A DNA stretch of 64,000 nt from Akkermansia sp. (GCA_030525455.1 JAUNER010000001.1:62001-126000); one strand, 5' to 3'; numbered from the stretch's first letter, positions 26,236 to 35,849 are shown. Numbers and translations: made by a program. Notes: generated by a model from the sequence alone, not told the origin.

Positions 26236-26267
26236 AAAAAAGCCTTCCTCTGCAAGCAGGGAAGGCT
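26236..26267 (-). terminator. terminator after infA
   Basis: The stem AGCCTTCC (26241-26248) / GGAAGGCT (26260-26267), with an A-run at 26236-26241, gives stem plus T-run on the minus strand, 37 bases after the infA stop. Confidence 0.85.
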
Positions 26268-26303
26268 CGATGATGAGATATTTTGTAGCTAGTTTGATGT
26301 TTC

Positions 26304-26780
26304 CTAGCTCATGCGGAATGTGATGCGACCTTTTGTCAAATCGTAGGGAGAAACATCCATCTTTACCTTGTCACCAACGACAAGGCGAATGAATCTCTTT
26401 CGCATCTTACCGGAAATGTGTGCAAGCACCTCGTGACCATTTGCCAAGCGTACCTTAAACATGGTGCCTGCCAAAACTGCACATACTGTGCCTTCTACTT
26501 CAATTTCACCGTCTGTGCGTTCTTCGGCCTCTTCTTGTTGACGATTGGGGCGTTTGCCTTTCGGTGGACGAGAGTCTTGCTGGCGTGAGCGGTTTGGTCC
26601 GTTATTAGGACGTCCGCCTTGGTTTTGCCCTGCACCGCCTTGACCACCGGAACGAGATGGGCCATTTGAGCGGTTACCTGGACCGGCTGTTCTGTTATTG
26701 CCACCACCAGCAGGACGATTGCCCGGGCGTGAATTCTGACCGCCATTCGGACGGTTGTTTGGTCTTGGATTCGGACTGAT
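26304..26780 (-). CDS. infA: translation initiation factor IF-1 with R/G/N/P-rich N-terminal extension and apparent AUC start codon
   Basis: The last 68 residues ([20 protein letters not shown] to ITFRMS) are a clear IF-1 OB fold: [12 protein letters not shown], then [21 protein letters not shown]. coli IF-1 is 72 residues. The frame stays open upstream for about 90 more codons, rich in Arg, Gly, Asn, Gln and Pro. It contains no ATG, GTG or TTG before the IF-1 core. A perfect Shine-Dalgarno AAAGGAG (26792-26786), five T and then ATC (26780-26778) mark the probable start, giving a 158-residue protein beginning M-S-P-N-P-R. An in-frame TAA lies about 70 bases upstream. The gene is divergent from rplM, with its own promoter and terminator. 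The IF-1 identity is firm; the AUC start is inference. Confidence 0.88.
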   Translation of the reverse strand: MSPNPRPNNRPNGGQNSRPGNRPAGGGNNRTAGPGNRSNGPSRSGGQGGAGQNQGGRPNNGPNRSRQQDSRPPKGKRPNRQQEEAEERTDGEIEVEGTVCAVLAGTMFKVRLANGHEVLAHISGKMRKRFIRLVVGDKVKMDVSPYDLTKGRITFRMS

Positions 26781-26840
26781 AAAAACTCCTTTGTTAGTTA
26801 ATATAATAGTGACTCGTTTGCTATAACGCGTCGGGCGTGA

Positions 26841-26869
26841 ATGATACAGTTATTTTTGCCCTTAGGCAA
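26841..26869 (-). promoter_or_regulatory. candidate infA promoter
   Basis: On the minus strand TTGCCT (26869-26864) and TATCAT (26846-26841) are 17 bases apart. The predicted leader is about 55 bases and ends in the AAAGGAG-TTTTT-ATC start region. Confidence 0.55.
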
Positions 26870-27027
26870 GTGCATTGTTCTATCCGGGGTGATTTTTTGT
26901 TTTTTATCCTTGGGCTAGTGATTTTTTTTGCTCGCCAAATTCCCTTTGTTGGGGTACTCTCCGGTCGCTTTTTTGAGCCTCAAAAAAAATAATTGCGAAA
27001 AAAATGACGCAGGGGTTGAAAAAAAGA

Positions 27028-27056
27028 TTGACATTGATACCGGGGAGGAATAGATT
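27028..27056 (+). promoter_or_regulatory. promoter of rplM-rpsI
   Basis: A perfect TTGACA at 27028-27033 and TAGATT at 27051-27056 are separated by 17 bases, about 60 bases before the rplM start. Confidence 0.75.
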
Positions 27057-27116
27057 TGTGCCCCCGAATTGGAAGTATCGGCAGGAAGCCGAAAAACGAG
27101 AACGAAGAATTGAACC

Positions 27117-27545
27117 ATGAAGACCTTCTCCGCCAAACCGCAAGAAGTAGAACGCAAGTGGTATGTGATTGACGCCGCCGACAAGGTTCTCGGCCGTGTC
27201 GCCGTGGAAGCGGCCAACATCTTGCGTGGCAAGAATAAGACAATTTTCACCCCTCACGTTGATTGTGGCGACTATGTCGTTATCATCAATGCTGATAAGG
27301 TGGTGCTGACCGGTAACAAGGAAAACGCTAAGATTTATACACGTTTCTCTGGTTATGTAGGTGGTAAGCACGTAGAAACTCCAAAGAAGATCCGTGCTCG
27401 TCGTCCGGAATTGCTTCTCGAACTCGCTGTTAAGGGGATGGTTCCTCACAACCGCCTTGGCCGTCAGCAGCTCACGAAGCTTAAAGTTTATGCCGGTGCT
27501 ACACATCCGCACGAAGCTCAGCAGCCAACCGCAATTAATCTCTAA
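27117..27545 (+). CDS. rplM: 50S ribosomal protein L13
   Basis: This 142-residue protein is a standard L13. It starts [19 protein letters not shown] and contains [18 protein letters not shown], the [16 protein letters not shown] segment and [21 protein letters not shown]13 is an early-assembling large-subunit protein. It is followed after 12 bases by rpsI, the near-universal bacterial order. Codons are biased to C-ending forms relative to neighbouring genes, as in highly expressed genes. Confidence 0.97.
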   Translation: MKTFSAKPQEVERKWYVIDAADKVLGRVAVEAANILRGKNKTIFTPHVDCGDYVVIINADKVVLTGNKENAKIYTRFSGYVGGKHVETPKKIRARRPELLLELAVKGMVPHNRLGRQQLTKLKVYAGATHPHEAQQPTAINL

Positions 27546-27557
27546 TAGTTTTTTCTC

Positions 27558-27947
27558 ATGACCACTCCGTACAATGCAACTGGTCGTCGTAAGACCGCTA
27601 TCGCTCATGCTTGGATTTCTGAAGGTACAGGTCGTATCATGATTAACCGTCGCGGTTTTGAAGAATACCTTCCTACTGTTCAATTACAGAACTCCATTCT
27701 TCAGCCATTCCAGGCTACCAACACCATGAACAAGTTCGATGTGAACGTTGTTACTAAGGGTGGTGGTTTGCATGGTCAAGTTGGTGCTATTCGCATGGCT
27801 ATCTCTCGTGCTCTCGTTCAGTTTGACGAAAGCTTCCGTTCTCAGCTTCGCGAATATGGTCTTTTGACTCGCGATTCTCGCATGAAGGAACGTAAGAAGC
27901 CAGGTCGTCCTGGTGCTCGTAAGCGTTACCAGTTCTCCAAGCGTTAA
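27558..27947 (+). CDS. rpsI: 30S ribosomal protein S9
   Basis: This 129-residue protein has the typical S9 N-terminus (NATGRRKTAIAHAWISEGTG), a central VVTKGGGLHGQVGAIRMAIS and the conserved basic C-terminal tail KKPGRPGARKRYQFSKR, whose last Arg reaches toward P-site tRNA. It is the second gene of the rplM operon, with a strong terminator 23 bases downstream. Confidence 0.97.
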   Translation: MTTPYNATGRRKTAIAHAWISEGTGRIMINRRGFEEYLPTVQLQNSILQPFQATNTMNKFDVNVVTKGGGLHGQVGAIRMAISRALVQFDESFRSQLREYGLLTRDSRMKERKKPGRPGARKRYQFSKR

Positions 27948-27969
27948 TTCTTGGGAAGCATATTTTATC

Positions 27970-28006
27970 AAAAGAGCCGTTTCGGATTTCCGGGACGGCT
28001 CTTTTT
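27970..28006 (+). terminator. terminator after rpsI
   Basis: The stem AAAGAGCCGT (27971-27980) / ACGGCTCTTT (27995-28004) is perfectly paired and runs into a T-run. Confidence 0.9.
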
Positions 28007-28180
28007 ATTTTGTGGATTTTAGGACGATAAGCGACGATAGAATGATAAAATTAATAGACTTGAATCGAGTATTGATTTTTTTGGCGGCTATTGAAAGGAA
28101 TCTGTTTTTGATTTTACGGCATCCTATTTTTTGCCGGTAGGTTTAGTTTAGTAAATAATGAGCTTGTGGGGCAGGGAGCA

Positions 28181-28618
28181 TTAGCGGTGATAGGGAGTAC
28201 CGGCAAGGATAGTGTGGCAACGATAGAGTTGTTCGAGTAAGACAACAAGTGCTAATTCATGCTGAAGTGTGAATTTGCTTAGAGCTAGTATGTGGTCACA
28301 TTGTTGGCGTAATTCTTCCGTGTGCCCATCTGAAGCACCAATGAGAAAAGCAATTTTTTTGACAGAATGAATTTGCCACCCACGAGCGAGAGAGACCAAT
28401 TTATCCGTTGTCCATAATTCGCCACGTTCGTCCATGGCGATTCGTAGATACCCCTCGCTAGCGGCAAGTAAGCGTTCGGAGACGTCTTTAGAGTTCCCGT
28501 CTTTGATGAGTTTTAGTTCTGTTTTCCCAAATGGTTTAAGTCTATTTAGATAAAACTCCACACCGGTTTTGGCGTATGATAAAGCAGGTTTTCCGGCGGC
28601 TAGGACGAGGAATTGCAT
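28181..28618 (-). CDS. rlmH: 23S rRNA pseudouridine-1915 N3-methyltransferase RlmH
   Basis: This 145-residue SPOUT-class methyltransferase methylates pseudouridine 1915 in helix 69 of 23S rRNA. The knotted AdoMet site is visible as [16 protein letters not shown], and the C-terminus [19 protein letters not shown] is diagnostic of the family. The length is slightly below the usual 155-160. It lies 17 bases downstream of uvrC on the same strand. Confidence 0.93.
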   Translation of the reverse strand: MQFLVLAAGKPALSYAKTGVEFYLNRLKPFGKTELKLIKDGNSKDVSERLLAASEGYLRIAMDERGELWTTDKLVSLARGWQIHSVKKIAFLIGASDGHTEELRQQCDHILALSKFTLQHELALVVLLEQLYRCHTILAGTPYHR

Positions 28619-28635
28619 AGTTGATAACGAGTGGG

Positions 28636-30189
28636 TTATGATAGTGAGTTTAGGTAATCAAGCATGGACTGAGCCCATTTTTTTGAAATTCCGCGAAGGG
28701 TGGCAATTTCATCTGCACTTGTTTTTTTTAGAGCAGCGACGGATTTGAATTTGGCAAGCAACATAGATTTTTTTGCTACACTCATGCCGGGAACTCCGTC
28801 TAGGGCACTTTCTTTCATTCTTTTGCGGTAAAGCAGTTCATTGTAGCCATTGGCGAATCGGTGGGCTTCATCTCGAATGCGTTGCATGAGTTTTAATGCT
28901 CCATCACTGTGAGATAAACGCAATGGCTCCGGCTGATGAGGGAAATAGATTTCTTCAAATTGCTTAGCAAGCCCCACGATAGGCATATCACCTAGTCCTA
29001 TGGCTTCTAAATCTCGTAAAGCTGATGAAAGTTGGCCTTTGCCACCGTCCACCACGACTAAGTCGGGAACTTTGATTGGGGCTTTTCCTTCCCGGCTTAG
29101 TTTTTTTAGCCATTGATAGAGACTTGTATTAGAGGGGCAGGTAGCGATGGCATCGCTTTCGTTGAGGATTCGAGAGTAGCGACGATGAATGACCTCAGAC
29201 ATCGAGGCAAAGTCGTTTTGAATTTCAACGGTGCGAATTCTGTATCGGCGGTAGGCTTTGTTATCGGGTTTGCCATTGGTAAAGCGAACCATAGATGCCA
29301 CAATATGGTTTGATGAAACATTAGAAATATCAAAACACTCCATGATAAATGGCGGTTCGTCCAGCCCTAGGGCTATACCTAATGCTTCCATGTCTTTTTC
29401 CGGTTGCATGGTGCCAGGTAAATTTGGTGTAGTGTGGCGAAATCTGCGGGCAGGTTCTAGGGTTTTGATAAGGTTATCGCGTATATCTCTGAGGTATGCC
29501 GCCTTTTCAAAGTCGAGTTGTTCTGCGGCTTGCATCATCTCTGAGGTTAGAGTGTCTAATGCAGATTTTTTTCCTGTTCCTTCGAGGAGTTTGATTGCTT
29601 GGTCAAAATGAGCATTGTACTCTTCTGCAGAGATTTTTCCGATGCATGGAGCAGAGCAATTTCTGATGATGTCTGCGTGGCAATGCTTAAAGTCATGTTC
29701 ACCGGGATGTCGCACAGTACATGTGCGGAGTTGGAAGTGTCTGTTAATCCACTCAAGGGTTGCTTTGAGTGCTTGGGAATGCACAAATGGACCAAAGTAA
29801 CGAGCCCCGTCGTCTTTGCGAACACGAGAAAGTTGGAACCTAGGGAAAATTTCTCCTTTAGGTACTTTGAGTAGAGGGTATCGCTTGTCGTCTTTTAACT
29901 GAATGTTGTAGTGGGGGCGGTATTGCTTGATGAGTTTGCTTTCCAGTAGAAAAGCCTCATTGTCATTGCGAGTCACCATATAGTCAAAACTCGCAATAGC
30001 ATGGATAAGTGCTCGCGTTTTGTGGTTGGCTAGGGTTGCATTACTTGGCGAAAAGTAGTTTGCTAATCGACGATGCAAATCTTTTGCCTTTCCTACATAA
30101 ATGGTGTTCCCTTGGGCATCTTTCATGATGTACACGCCCGGTTTGTGGGGTGTTTGGTGCCATTGTTCTTTTAGAGATGCCTTATCCAT
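28636..30189 (-). CDS. uvrC: excinuclease ABC subunit C
   Basis: UvrC makes both incisions in nucleotide-excision repair. The start is placed at [12 protein letters not shown] (30189); more upstream in-frame starts would add a hydrophobic, non-family stretch. The 517-residue protein has the GIY-YIG domain ([27 protein letters not shown], about 14-40), a Cys-containing insert ([14 protein letters not shown]), a UVR/UvrB-binding motif ([15 protein letters not shown]), the RNase-H-like domain ([18 protein letters not shown] and [12 protein letters not shown]) and a C-terminal helix-hairpin-helix ([10 protein letters not shown]). It is somewhat shorter than the usual ~600 residues. It is divergent from the exbB gene. 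Confidence 0.95.
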   Translation of the reverse strand: MDKASLKEQWHQTPHKPGVYIMKDAQGNTIYVGKAKDLHRRLANYFSPSNATLANHKTRALIHAIASFDYMVTRNDNEAFLLESKLIKQYRPHYNIQLKDDKRYPLLKVPKGEIFPRFQLSRVRKDDGARYFGPFVHSQALKATLEWINRHFQLRTCTVRHPGEHDFKHCHADIIRNCSAPCIGKISAEEYNAHFDQAIKLLEGTGKKSALDTLTSEMMQAAEQLDFEKAAYLRDIRDNLIKTLEPARRFRHTTPNLPGTMQPEKDMEALGIALGLDEPPFIMECFDISNVSSNHIVASMVRFTNGKPDNKAYRRYRIRTVEIQNDFASMSEVIHRRYSRILNESDAIATCPSNTSLYQWLKKLSREGKAPIKVPDLVVVDGGKGQLSSALRDLEAIGLGDMPIVGLAKQFEEIYFPHQPEPLRLSHSDGALKLMQRIRDEAHRFANGYNELLYRKRMKESALDGVPGMSVAKKSMLLAKFKSVAALKKTSADEIATLRGISKKWAQSMLDYLNSLS

Positions 30190-30308
30190 ACTTGTGATAG
30201 GTCGAATTATGCCATAATTGGATAGAAATGTAACTAAAGAAACGTATTTATAACAGCCAGTTGGCTTGCTTATGTCAGCATAAACTCGTATAATGCACCT
30301 ATATTCGT

Positions 30309-31103
30309 ATGAATCCGGCATCTTTTTCTATTTTGGCAAACGCTATGGACTTCGTGGTGGGGGATAAAAACTACCCGCTTTCAGATTTATTTATCAAGGG
30401 TGGTTCCATTATGTGGCTATTACTTTTGATGTCTATTGTTGCGGTTTGTGTGTTGATTTTGTGCTTTGTTTCTATTCGTAAATCTTCCGTTTTGCCGGAG
30501 AAAATGGTAGAACAGGCAGAGAATTTTATTCGTAAGCGTGATTATTCCGGATTAGCCACTCTTTGCCAAGAGGTGGATTCTTGTTATACGAGAATTATGC
30601 TCACAGTGGCTAATTTTATGCAACAAAATCCGACTGCTAATTTTGAGGAAGTTAGAGAGCTCGCTTCTGCTGAAGGGGGGAGACAAGCGGGGTTTTTAGG
30701 GCGTCCGGTTTCATGGCTTTCAGACATTGCGGCATTAGCTCCGATGTTGGGCTTATTGGGGACGGTTGTGGGGATGATGAAGTGTTTCTTTGAAATTGCG
30801 AATGGCGATTTTTCTGGTGGGCAACAACGAATTGACATGGCAGGTGGTGTGGCAGAAGCTCTTATCACTACGGCTGGTGGTTTGTTATTGGCCATTCCGG
30901 CTATGATTGCTTTCGTTTGGTTCCGTAGTCGTGTGCATCGTCGTGTCGGTGATTTAGAAGCTGCCGTGACTCATAGTATTTCTGTTGTTGCAACTCAGTT
31001 ACAGAACCATCCCGGTGAGCAGAGTGCCCGTCCATTCCGAGCAGAAACCCTGCCTCATACGGCAGAAGATACTCGCTCGTGGAGAGATTTAGGGCGAAAT
31101 TAA
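30309..31103 (+). CDS. exbB: ExbB/TolQ/MotA-family proton channel protein
   Basis: This 264-residue protein has three membrane segments (about 34-56, 134-157 and 180-205) with the family core LAPMLGLLGTVVGMMKCF and the third segment EALITTAGGLLLAIPAMIAF. With ExbD it forms the proton-driven motor that energises TonB-type or Tol-type proteins. exbD follows after 29 bases, then a TPR protein and a PBP. The nearest tonB-like gene is at 21.4 kb. Confidence 0.9.
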   Translation: MNPASFSILANAMDFVVGDKNYPLSDLFIKGGSIMWLLLLMSIVAVCVLILCFVSIRKSSVLPEKMVEQAENFIRKRDYSGLATLCQEVDSCYTRIMLTVANFMQQNPTANFEEVRELASAEGGRQAGFLGRPVSWLSDIAALAPMLGLLGTVVGMMKCFFEIANGDFSGGQQRIDMAGGVAEALITTAGGLLLAIPAMIAFVWFRSRVHRRVGDLEAAVTHSISVVATQLQNHPGEQSARPFRAETLPHTAEDTRSWRDLGRN

Positions 31104-31132
31104 TATAGATTTTTAGCTCAGAGTTAAAGACA

Positions 31133-31573
31133 ATGAAGTTTAAGAATAAAATGCCTAGTCCCATTGGGTTTCAGTTGGCTCCCATGCTGGACATTGTCTT
31201 TTTGTTGCTTGTGTTTTTTATTGTCACTCAGACATTTGAGGATACAGAGCCTGATTTGAATATTGTTTTGCCGACGGCTGAGTCGCCAAAACCGGGTGAT
31301 ACGGTATCTAACCAGATTATTGTCAATATTCGAGCAGATGGTGATGTGGTTATTAATCGCCAGATTTATAGTATGGACCAGTTGGAGCAGAAATTGCTAT
31401 CTGTGGCACAGTTGGATAAAGCCATGCTTGTTCGCTTGCGAACAGATGAAAAGGCCCAGTCCGGCACTTTGGTGAAAGTGGTGGATGTATGCTTGAAAGT
31501 TGGGTTGAATAATATCTCATTCTCTACGCGACCACCGGCCGCCGCTGTTACAAACATATCATCACCGCAATAA
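31133..31573 (+). CDS. exbD: ExbD/TolR-family protein
   Basis: This 146-residue protein has one N-terminal membrane helix (LDIVFLLLVFFIVTQTF, about 19-35) with the conserved proton-path Asp20 at its start, followed by a periplasmic ExbD/TolR domain. It ends one base before the ATG of the next gene, so it is likely translationally coupled to the TPR protein. Confidence 0.9.
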   Translation: MKFKNKMPSPIGFQLAPMLDIVFLLLVFFIVTQTFEDTEPDLNIVLPTAESPKPGDTVSNQIIVNIRADGDVVINRQIYSMDQLEQKLLSVAQLDKAMLVRLRTDEKAQSGTLVKVVDVCLKVGLNNISFSTRPPAAAVTNISSPQ

Positions 31574-31574
31574 T

Positions 31575-33998
31575 ATGAAATCATTTTTACGTTTAGGAAC
31601 AGGTGTCTTTTTAGGGGCTGGCTTGTTGTCCGCTCAGGAAGAAATCCCTTCCGCAGAGCCGGTGGAGGATGCTCCCTTGGTGGCTAATCCGGAGCGTGAT
31701 AGCATGGATATGGCAAATATGCTGTACACCCAGGCTCAATCAGCAGAGATAAAAGCTAATCCTGTAGAAAGAAAGCGATTGTTGGAACTTAGCTATGCTA
31801 AGTATCAAGACGTATTTCAGAATTTTCCGAATGCGGCTCAGGCGGCTTTGGCTGAGTATCGAGCAGCGATGTGTTTACAGGAACTTGGTCGCGTTGATGG
31901 GGCTGAGTTTCATTTTCAGCGATTAGCTCAGACGGCTCCGGCTAATATCGCCGCGGCTGCCGCTTATCATTTAGCTACGGATGCTTCTGCAAAAAACGAT
32001 GTTGAGCAGGCCATCCGTTATTATCAAATTGTTGTCCAGAAAGCGGAACAAAAAGAACTTCGCATTGATGCTCAGTATAGATTAGCTCGCTTGTATTTGA
32101 AAGCAGGGGATACAAATGCCGCTTCTACCTTATTTTGTGCTATAATTGGGAACAAAGAGGCAGACGCTAAGTTTGTCTTGCCGTCTCGCTTTGGGTTTGC
32201 GGATATTTGTGCTAAATCCGGGCGTCTTGGAGAGGCTTACAAGGAATACCTCACCATTATTAACAGCCCGAATCTTACCCCTCGTAATAGAGTGGAAGCT
32301 CTTTTACAAGCGGGGAATTTAGCTATTAAACTCAAAAAGAAAGATGAGGCATCCAAATTGTTTGAAATGCTTAAAAAGGATGATGGCTTGAGTGCCATTA
32401 GTCCGGATGCTCAGATTGGTGTGCTTGTGGGGTTATATGGCTTGGAGCGGTATGAAGATGTGAAATCTTTGTTTGAGAGTTGGAAGAATTTTAAGGCTCC
32501 TAGCAGGGATAGCTTTGTGATGCTTCAGATGCTCATGGGGCAGACTTATTATCATTTAAAGGATTATTCAAAAGCCGCCACTTTTTTCCTGGAAGCAGAG
32601 AGAAGCGTGCCTCATACCCAAAAGGCAATGCAGGCTTCATACTTTAGGTTGATGTGTTATAATGAGTTGAAGCAAAAAGATTTGCCACAACGTGCTCAGA
32701 ATTTCCTCAATCACTATGCTGTGGCATTCCCTACCAGTGAATTGCATGATATGGTTCGATTGATGGTGGCAGAGTCTCTTTTTTCAACTAACCCGACAGA
32801 TGCCGCTCGTTTCTATATTAGTATTAATTTTGATAAATTACCTGCAGAGATGCGTCCTGACATTCTTTATAAGAGTGCCTGGGCTGTGGCTCATGCCGGG
32901 AATAGAGAAGCCGCAGCTAAGCTTCTAACTCGCTTTATTGACAGTTTCCCGGCAGATAAGAGACTTTGCGAAGCCTTGACTCTGCGAGGGGATATGTATG
33001 CGAGAACGAAAAAAGAAGTTGAGGCATTAGCGGATTTTGATCGTGTGATTAAGCGTTGGCCAAATGCTGATTCGGCCGCTGCCGCATGGCAACGAGCCGG
33101 GCAGATTTACGCATCTCGTCAGGATTTCCCGAATATGGTGCGGTATTATGAGGGATTAATTAAAAACTTCCCGAAAGCTTCGCCCTCGGCATTATCCGAA
33201 GCTCACTACTTGCTGGGGCGTGCGTATTTTGATAGAGATGAGTATGAAAAGGCTCTTTCTCATTTAAGTGAAGCAAAGACATTGGACGGCAAAAAGTATG
33301 GCGAACAGGTGAATTTGCTTTGCGTCCTTTGTTACCATAAGGCTCAGAATTATGATAAGCTAAAAATGGCCGTTGAAACTCTGCAAAATGAGAATCCTTC
33401 TGCTGTTTCTCGTGTGCCGGATGTCATCCCTGCTTGGCTCGGGTTACAAGCTTATGGTATGAAGGATTTGGAAAATGCGGATAAATACCTCACTTGGGCT
33501 ACTCAAAATGACCAGTTAAAAAATGTTAAAAAGATCATTTGGCGAAATTTGGCTAAGGTCCGATTAGCTTTGAAAAAGTATGACCGTGCCCTAGTGGCTT
33601 CTGAAAATTTCTTAAAGGATGAGGAACAGCCCTATCGCCGTGCCGATGGTATGCTGGATAAGGCTTCTATCTTGCTTGGCTTGGGTAAATATGCGGAGGC
33701 TCGTAAGACGGCAGAGCAAGCTCTCGCTTTGGGCGTTGAGGGGCCTTTGATGGCTTCTTTAAAAATTGTACTTGGTGATATTTCCTTTGCAGAGAAGAAA
33801 TATGATGAAGCAGCTAAGTTTTATGGTGTGACGGCTGAACTCTTTGTGAATGATGAAGAGTTAAAGCCAAAAGCATTACATAGAACGGCTCAGGCATTGG
33901 AAAAAGCCGGACGTAAGGCAGAAGCATCACAGTACAGAAATCGATTGCAGTCTGAATTCCCTGAGTGGAAGCCGGAAGAATCTATCTCTAACAATTGA
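31575..33998 (+). CDS. large secreted TPR-repeat protein
   Basis: This 807-residue protein starts with a signal peptide (MKSFLRLGTGVFLGAGLLSAQ). The rest is almost entirely tetratricopeptide-like helices, for example QAALAEYRAAMCLQELGR, ALADFDRVIKRWPNAD and EARKTAEQALALG, with repeats across nearly the whole chain. TPR arrays are protein-binding scaffolds. The one-base gap after exbD suggests that it works with the ExbB/ExbD motor, perhaps in the periplasm or at the outer membrane. A similar association of TPR proteins with ExbB/D is known in some Gram-negative bacteria, but the function here is inference. Confidence 0.85.
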   Translation: MKSFLRLGTGVFLGAGLLSAQEEIPSAEPVEDAPLVANPERDSMDMANMLYTQAQSAEIKANPVERKRLLELSYAKYQDVFQNFPNAAQAALAEYRAAMCLQELGRVDGAEFHFQRLAQTAPANIAAAAAYHLATDASAKNDVEQAIRYYQIVVQKAEQKELRIDAQYRLARLYLKAGDTNAASTLFCAIIGNKEADAKFVLPSRFGFADICAKSGRLGEAYKEYLTIINSPNLTPRNRVEALLQAGNLAIKLKKKDEASKLFEMLKKDDGLSAISPDAQIGVLVGLYGLERYEDVKSLFESWKNFKAPSRDSFVMLQMLMGQTYYHLKDYSKAATFFLEAERSVPHTQKAMQASYFRLMCYNELKQKDLPQRAQNFLNHYAVAFPTSELHDMVRLMVAESLFSTNPTDAARFYISINFDKLPAEMRPDILYKSAWAVAHAGNREAAAKLLTRFIDSFPADKRLCEALTLRGDMYARTKKEVEALADFDRVIKRWPNADSAAAAWQRAGQIYASRQDFPNMVRYYEGLIKNFPKASPSALSEAHYLLGRAYFDRDEYEKALSHLSEAKTLDGKKYGEQVNLLCVLCYHKAQNYDKLKMAVETLQNENPSAVSRVPDVIPAWLGLQAYGMKDLENADKYLTWATQNDQLKNVKKIIWRNLAKVRLALKKYDRALVASENFLKDEEQPYRRADGMLDKASILLGLGKYAEARKTAEQALALGVEGPLMASLKIVLGDISFAEKKYDEAAKFYGVTAELFVNDEELKPKALHRTAQALEKAGRKAEASQYRNRLQSEFPEWKPEESISNN

Positions 33999-34007
33999 TA
34001 TTGAGTA

Positions 34008-35801
34008 ATGATGGATAATAGGCGCAGAAGATGGTATGATTTGTTTGGGTTTATCCCAAACAATTTGGGGAAGATTTTGCGTTGGCTTAGCATTATTCCC
34101 ATTGCTTTTATTATCATTCTGATGTTTTATGCCTGGCGGGCAGATCAATATGATTTAGAGGAGGTGATGGCTCCGCTCAATGATAGCTCTGTTTATGATT
34201 GTAATGGTCGCTGGATGGGCACATTGACTGAACATGATCGTGTGTATGCGGCAAGAGAGAGTTTTTCTCAGGATTTGGTAAATGCTTTTGTGGCACGTGA
34301 GGATGAGGATTTTTTTGACCATGGTGGTGTGGTTTATTCTTCTATTCTGCGGTCAATTTGGCGGAATATTTCGTCGATGTCATACGTTCAGGGGGCTTCG
34401 ACGATTACCATGCAGTTGGCACGTAATTGTTTTGAGCTAAAGGGAAAGACCTTAGATAGAAAAGTGCTGGAGATGGCTGTTGCTCGTCGTATTGAGGGGC
34501 GTTATTCTAAGGATGAGATTTTGACGGCTTATTTGAATCGCATTTATTTTGGTCAGCAGTGTTATGGGATTGCACAGGCCGCTCATCTTTATTTTGGGAA
34601 GGAGGTTGCAGAGCTGAATTTATCGGAATCTGCTACTTTGGCCGGCATTATCAGAGGTCCATCTATTTTTAATCCGGTTAAAAGTAAAGAGGCGGCATTA
34701 AAGGTGAGAAATGAGACGTTGAAGCGAATGCTGGAGTGTGAAATGATTTCTAAAGAGGTTTATGAGCAAACCATCGCAGAGCCTATCCAAGTGACGTCAA
34801 AGCCGAAAGTAAATTTATCCTCGTATCCGATTTTGGTGACAGATAAGGAATTAGAAGCGATTAAATTAGACGATAATCGTGAGGAGACTTCCGGTATCTA
34901 TGTGTTGACTTCGTTTGATTTAGATTACCAGAGAATGCTTGAACAGGTTGTGGAGCAAAAACTCGTGGAGTTAGAGCGTAGCCCGGAGTGGAAGGGAACT
35001 CCTATTAGAAAAGATAATGAATTAAAGGGATGTGTGCAGGCGGCTGCTTTGTGTTTGGATAAGGAGGGAGCTTTCCTGGCTGTGATGGGTGGGCGCTCTG
35101 CTTTGGATGGTGTTAATCGCTGGGAGAAACTAATTCAGCCTGGGGTATTGTTTACGCCTATTGTGAATATGAGTGCCGTTGATTTGCATCGTACGGTGAT
35201 TCGTTCCAGTCCTGAAATTACCGGGCGTGGTGTGGGGTTTCAGCCGGTGCTTGAAATGGCCGAAAAGGCCGGATACTCAGAGTATTTGCCTCGTTCTTCG
35301 AGTTTATATAAGGGTATGTTTAAGGCTCCTCTTTACCAAGTGGTGAATTCGTTGTACACGATTTTTAAGGATGGTCAGAAGATGCACTTGTCTGCTGTTC
35401 GCAATGTGGGGTCTTTTAAAAAGAGCATTCTTGCTGAGCCGGATACCAAGCTCTATGCGGAATTATTGCCACATGGTTCGTCTAAGTTGGTAAAGAAGTT
35501 GCCGCCATTTGAATACAATGAACGCCGGAAAATCTACACCATTATTGAGCAGTTGCCTGATAAAGATGGTCATTTCGGGGCATTGATGTCTGCCGCATCT
35601 GCTGTGTTTGTCTGGGTTGGCTTTGATGAGCCGTCAGAGTCGTTTTATAAGAATTCAAGTTCTGTGGCTGCCTTGGGTAGGTGTTGTAAGTCATTGACTT
35701 ATGTTATTCATGATAATATGAGGGATATGCGAAAGGCTGCCCAAGAACGTAAGGAAAAAGAACTGCAGAACAAGCCGGGAAAAGAAAAAAATTCAGTCTA
35801 A
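34008..35801 (+). CDS. class A penicillin-binding protein with intact GT51 domain and degenerate transpeptidase domain
   Basis: This 597-residue protein has a cytoplasmic Arg-rich start, one membrane segment (about 25-42) and a complete GT51 peptidoglycan glycosyltransferase domain. That domain shows AREDEDFFDHGG with catalytic Glu98, QGASTITMQLARN, RRIEGRYSKDEILTAYLNRIYFG and LAGIIRGPSIFNP. The C-terminal transpeptidase-like domain lacks its active site: the S-x-x-K region reads QPGVLFTP (Val380 and Thr383 replace Ser and Lys), and the K-T-G region reads HFGAL. It should polymerise glycan but not cross-link it. It follows the TPR gene after 9 bases. Confidence 0.88.
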   Translation: MMDNRRRRWYDLFGFIPNNLGKILRWLSIIPIAFIIILMFYAWRADQYDLEEVMAPLNDSSVYDCNGRWMGTLTEHDRVYAARESFSQDLVNAFVAREDEDFFDHGGVVYSSILRSIWRNISSMSYVQGASTITMQLARNCFELKGKTLDRKVLEMAVARRIEGRYSKDEILTAYLNRIYFGQQCYGIAQAAHLYFGKEVAELNLSESATLAGIIRGPSIFNPVKSKEAALKVRNETLKRMLECEMISKEVYEQTIAEPIQVTSKPKVNLSSYPILVTDKELEAIKLDDNREETSGIYVLTSFDLDYQRMLEQVVEQKLVELERSPEWKGTPIRKDNELKGCVQAAALCLDKEGAFLAVMGGRSALDGVNRWEKLIQPGVLFTPIVNMSAVDLHRTVIRSSPEITGRGVGFQPVLEMAEKAGYSEYLPRSSSLYKGMFKAPLYQVVNSLYTIFKDGQKMHLSAVRNVGSFKKSILAEPDTKLYAELLPHGSSKLVKKLPPFEYNERRKIYTIIEQLPDKDGHFGALMSAASAVFVWVGFDEPSESFYKNSSSVAALGRCCKSLTYVIHDNMRDMRKAAQERKEKELQNKPGKEKNSV

Positions 35802-35849
35802 TCGTTAATCTAACTGGCATTCCTAAAGAATTTGTACCATAATAATCTC

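Larger units (their letters stand above)
26781..27116. other. divergent infA / rplM control region
   Basis: These 336 bases lie between the divergent infA and rplM genes. They hold an infA promoter on the minus strand and an rplM promoter on the plus strand, both listed separately. The rplM leader (about 54 bases) contains a small hairpin TCGGC-AGGAA-GCCGA near 27078-27092. I see no gene here. Confidence 0.65.

Noticed and set aside
26904..27683. 259-codon minus-strand frame opposite rplM and rpsI
   Set aside because: It mirrors the codon bias of two certain ribosomal-protein genes on the plus strand and has no family features.
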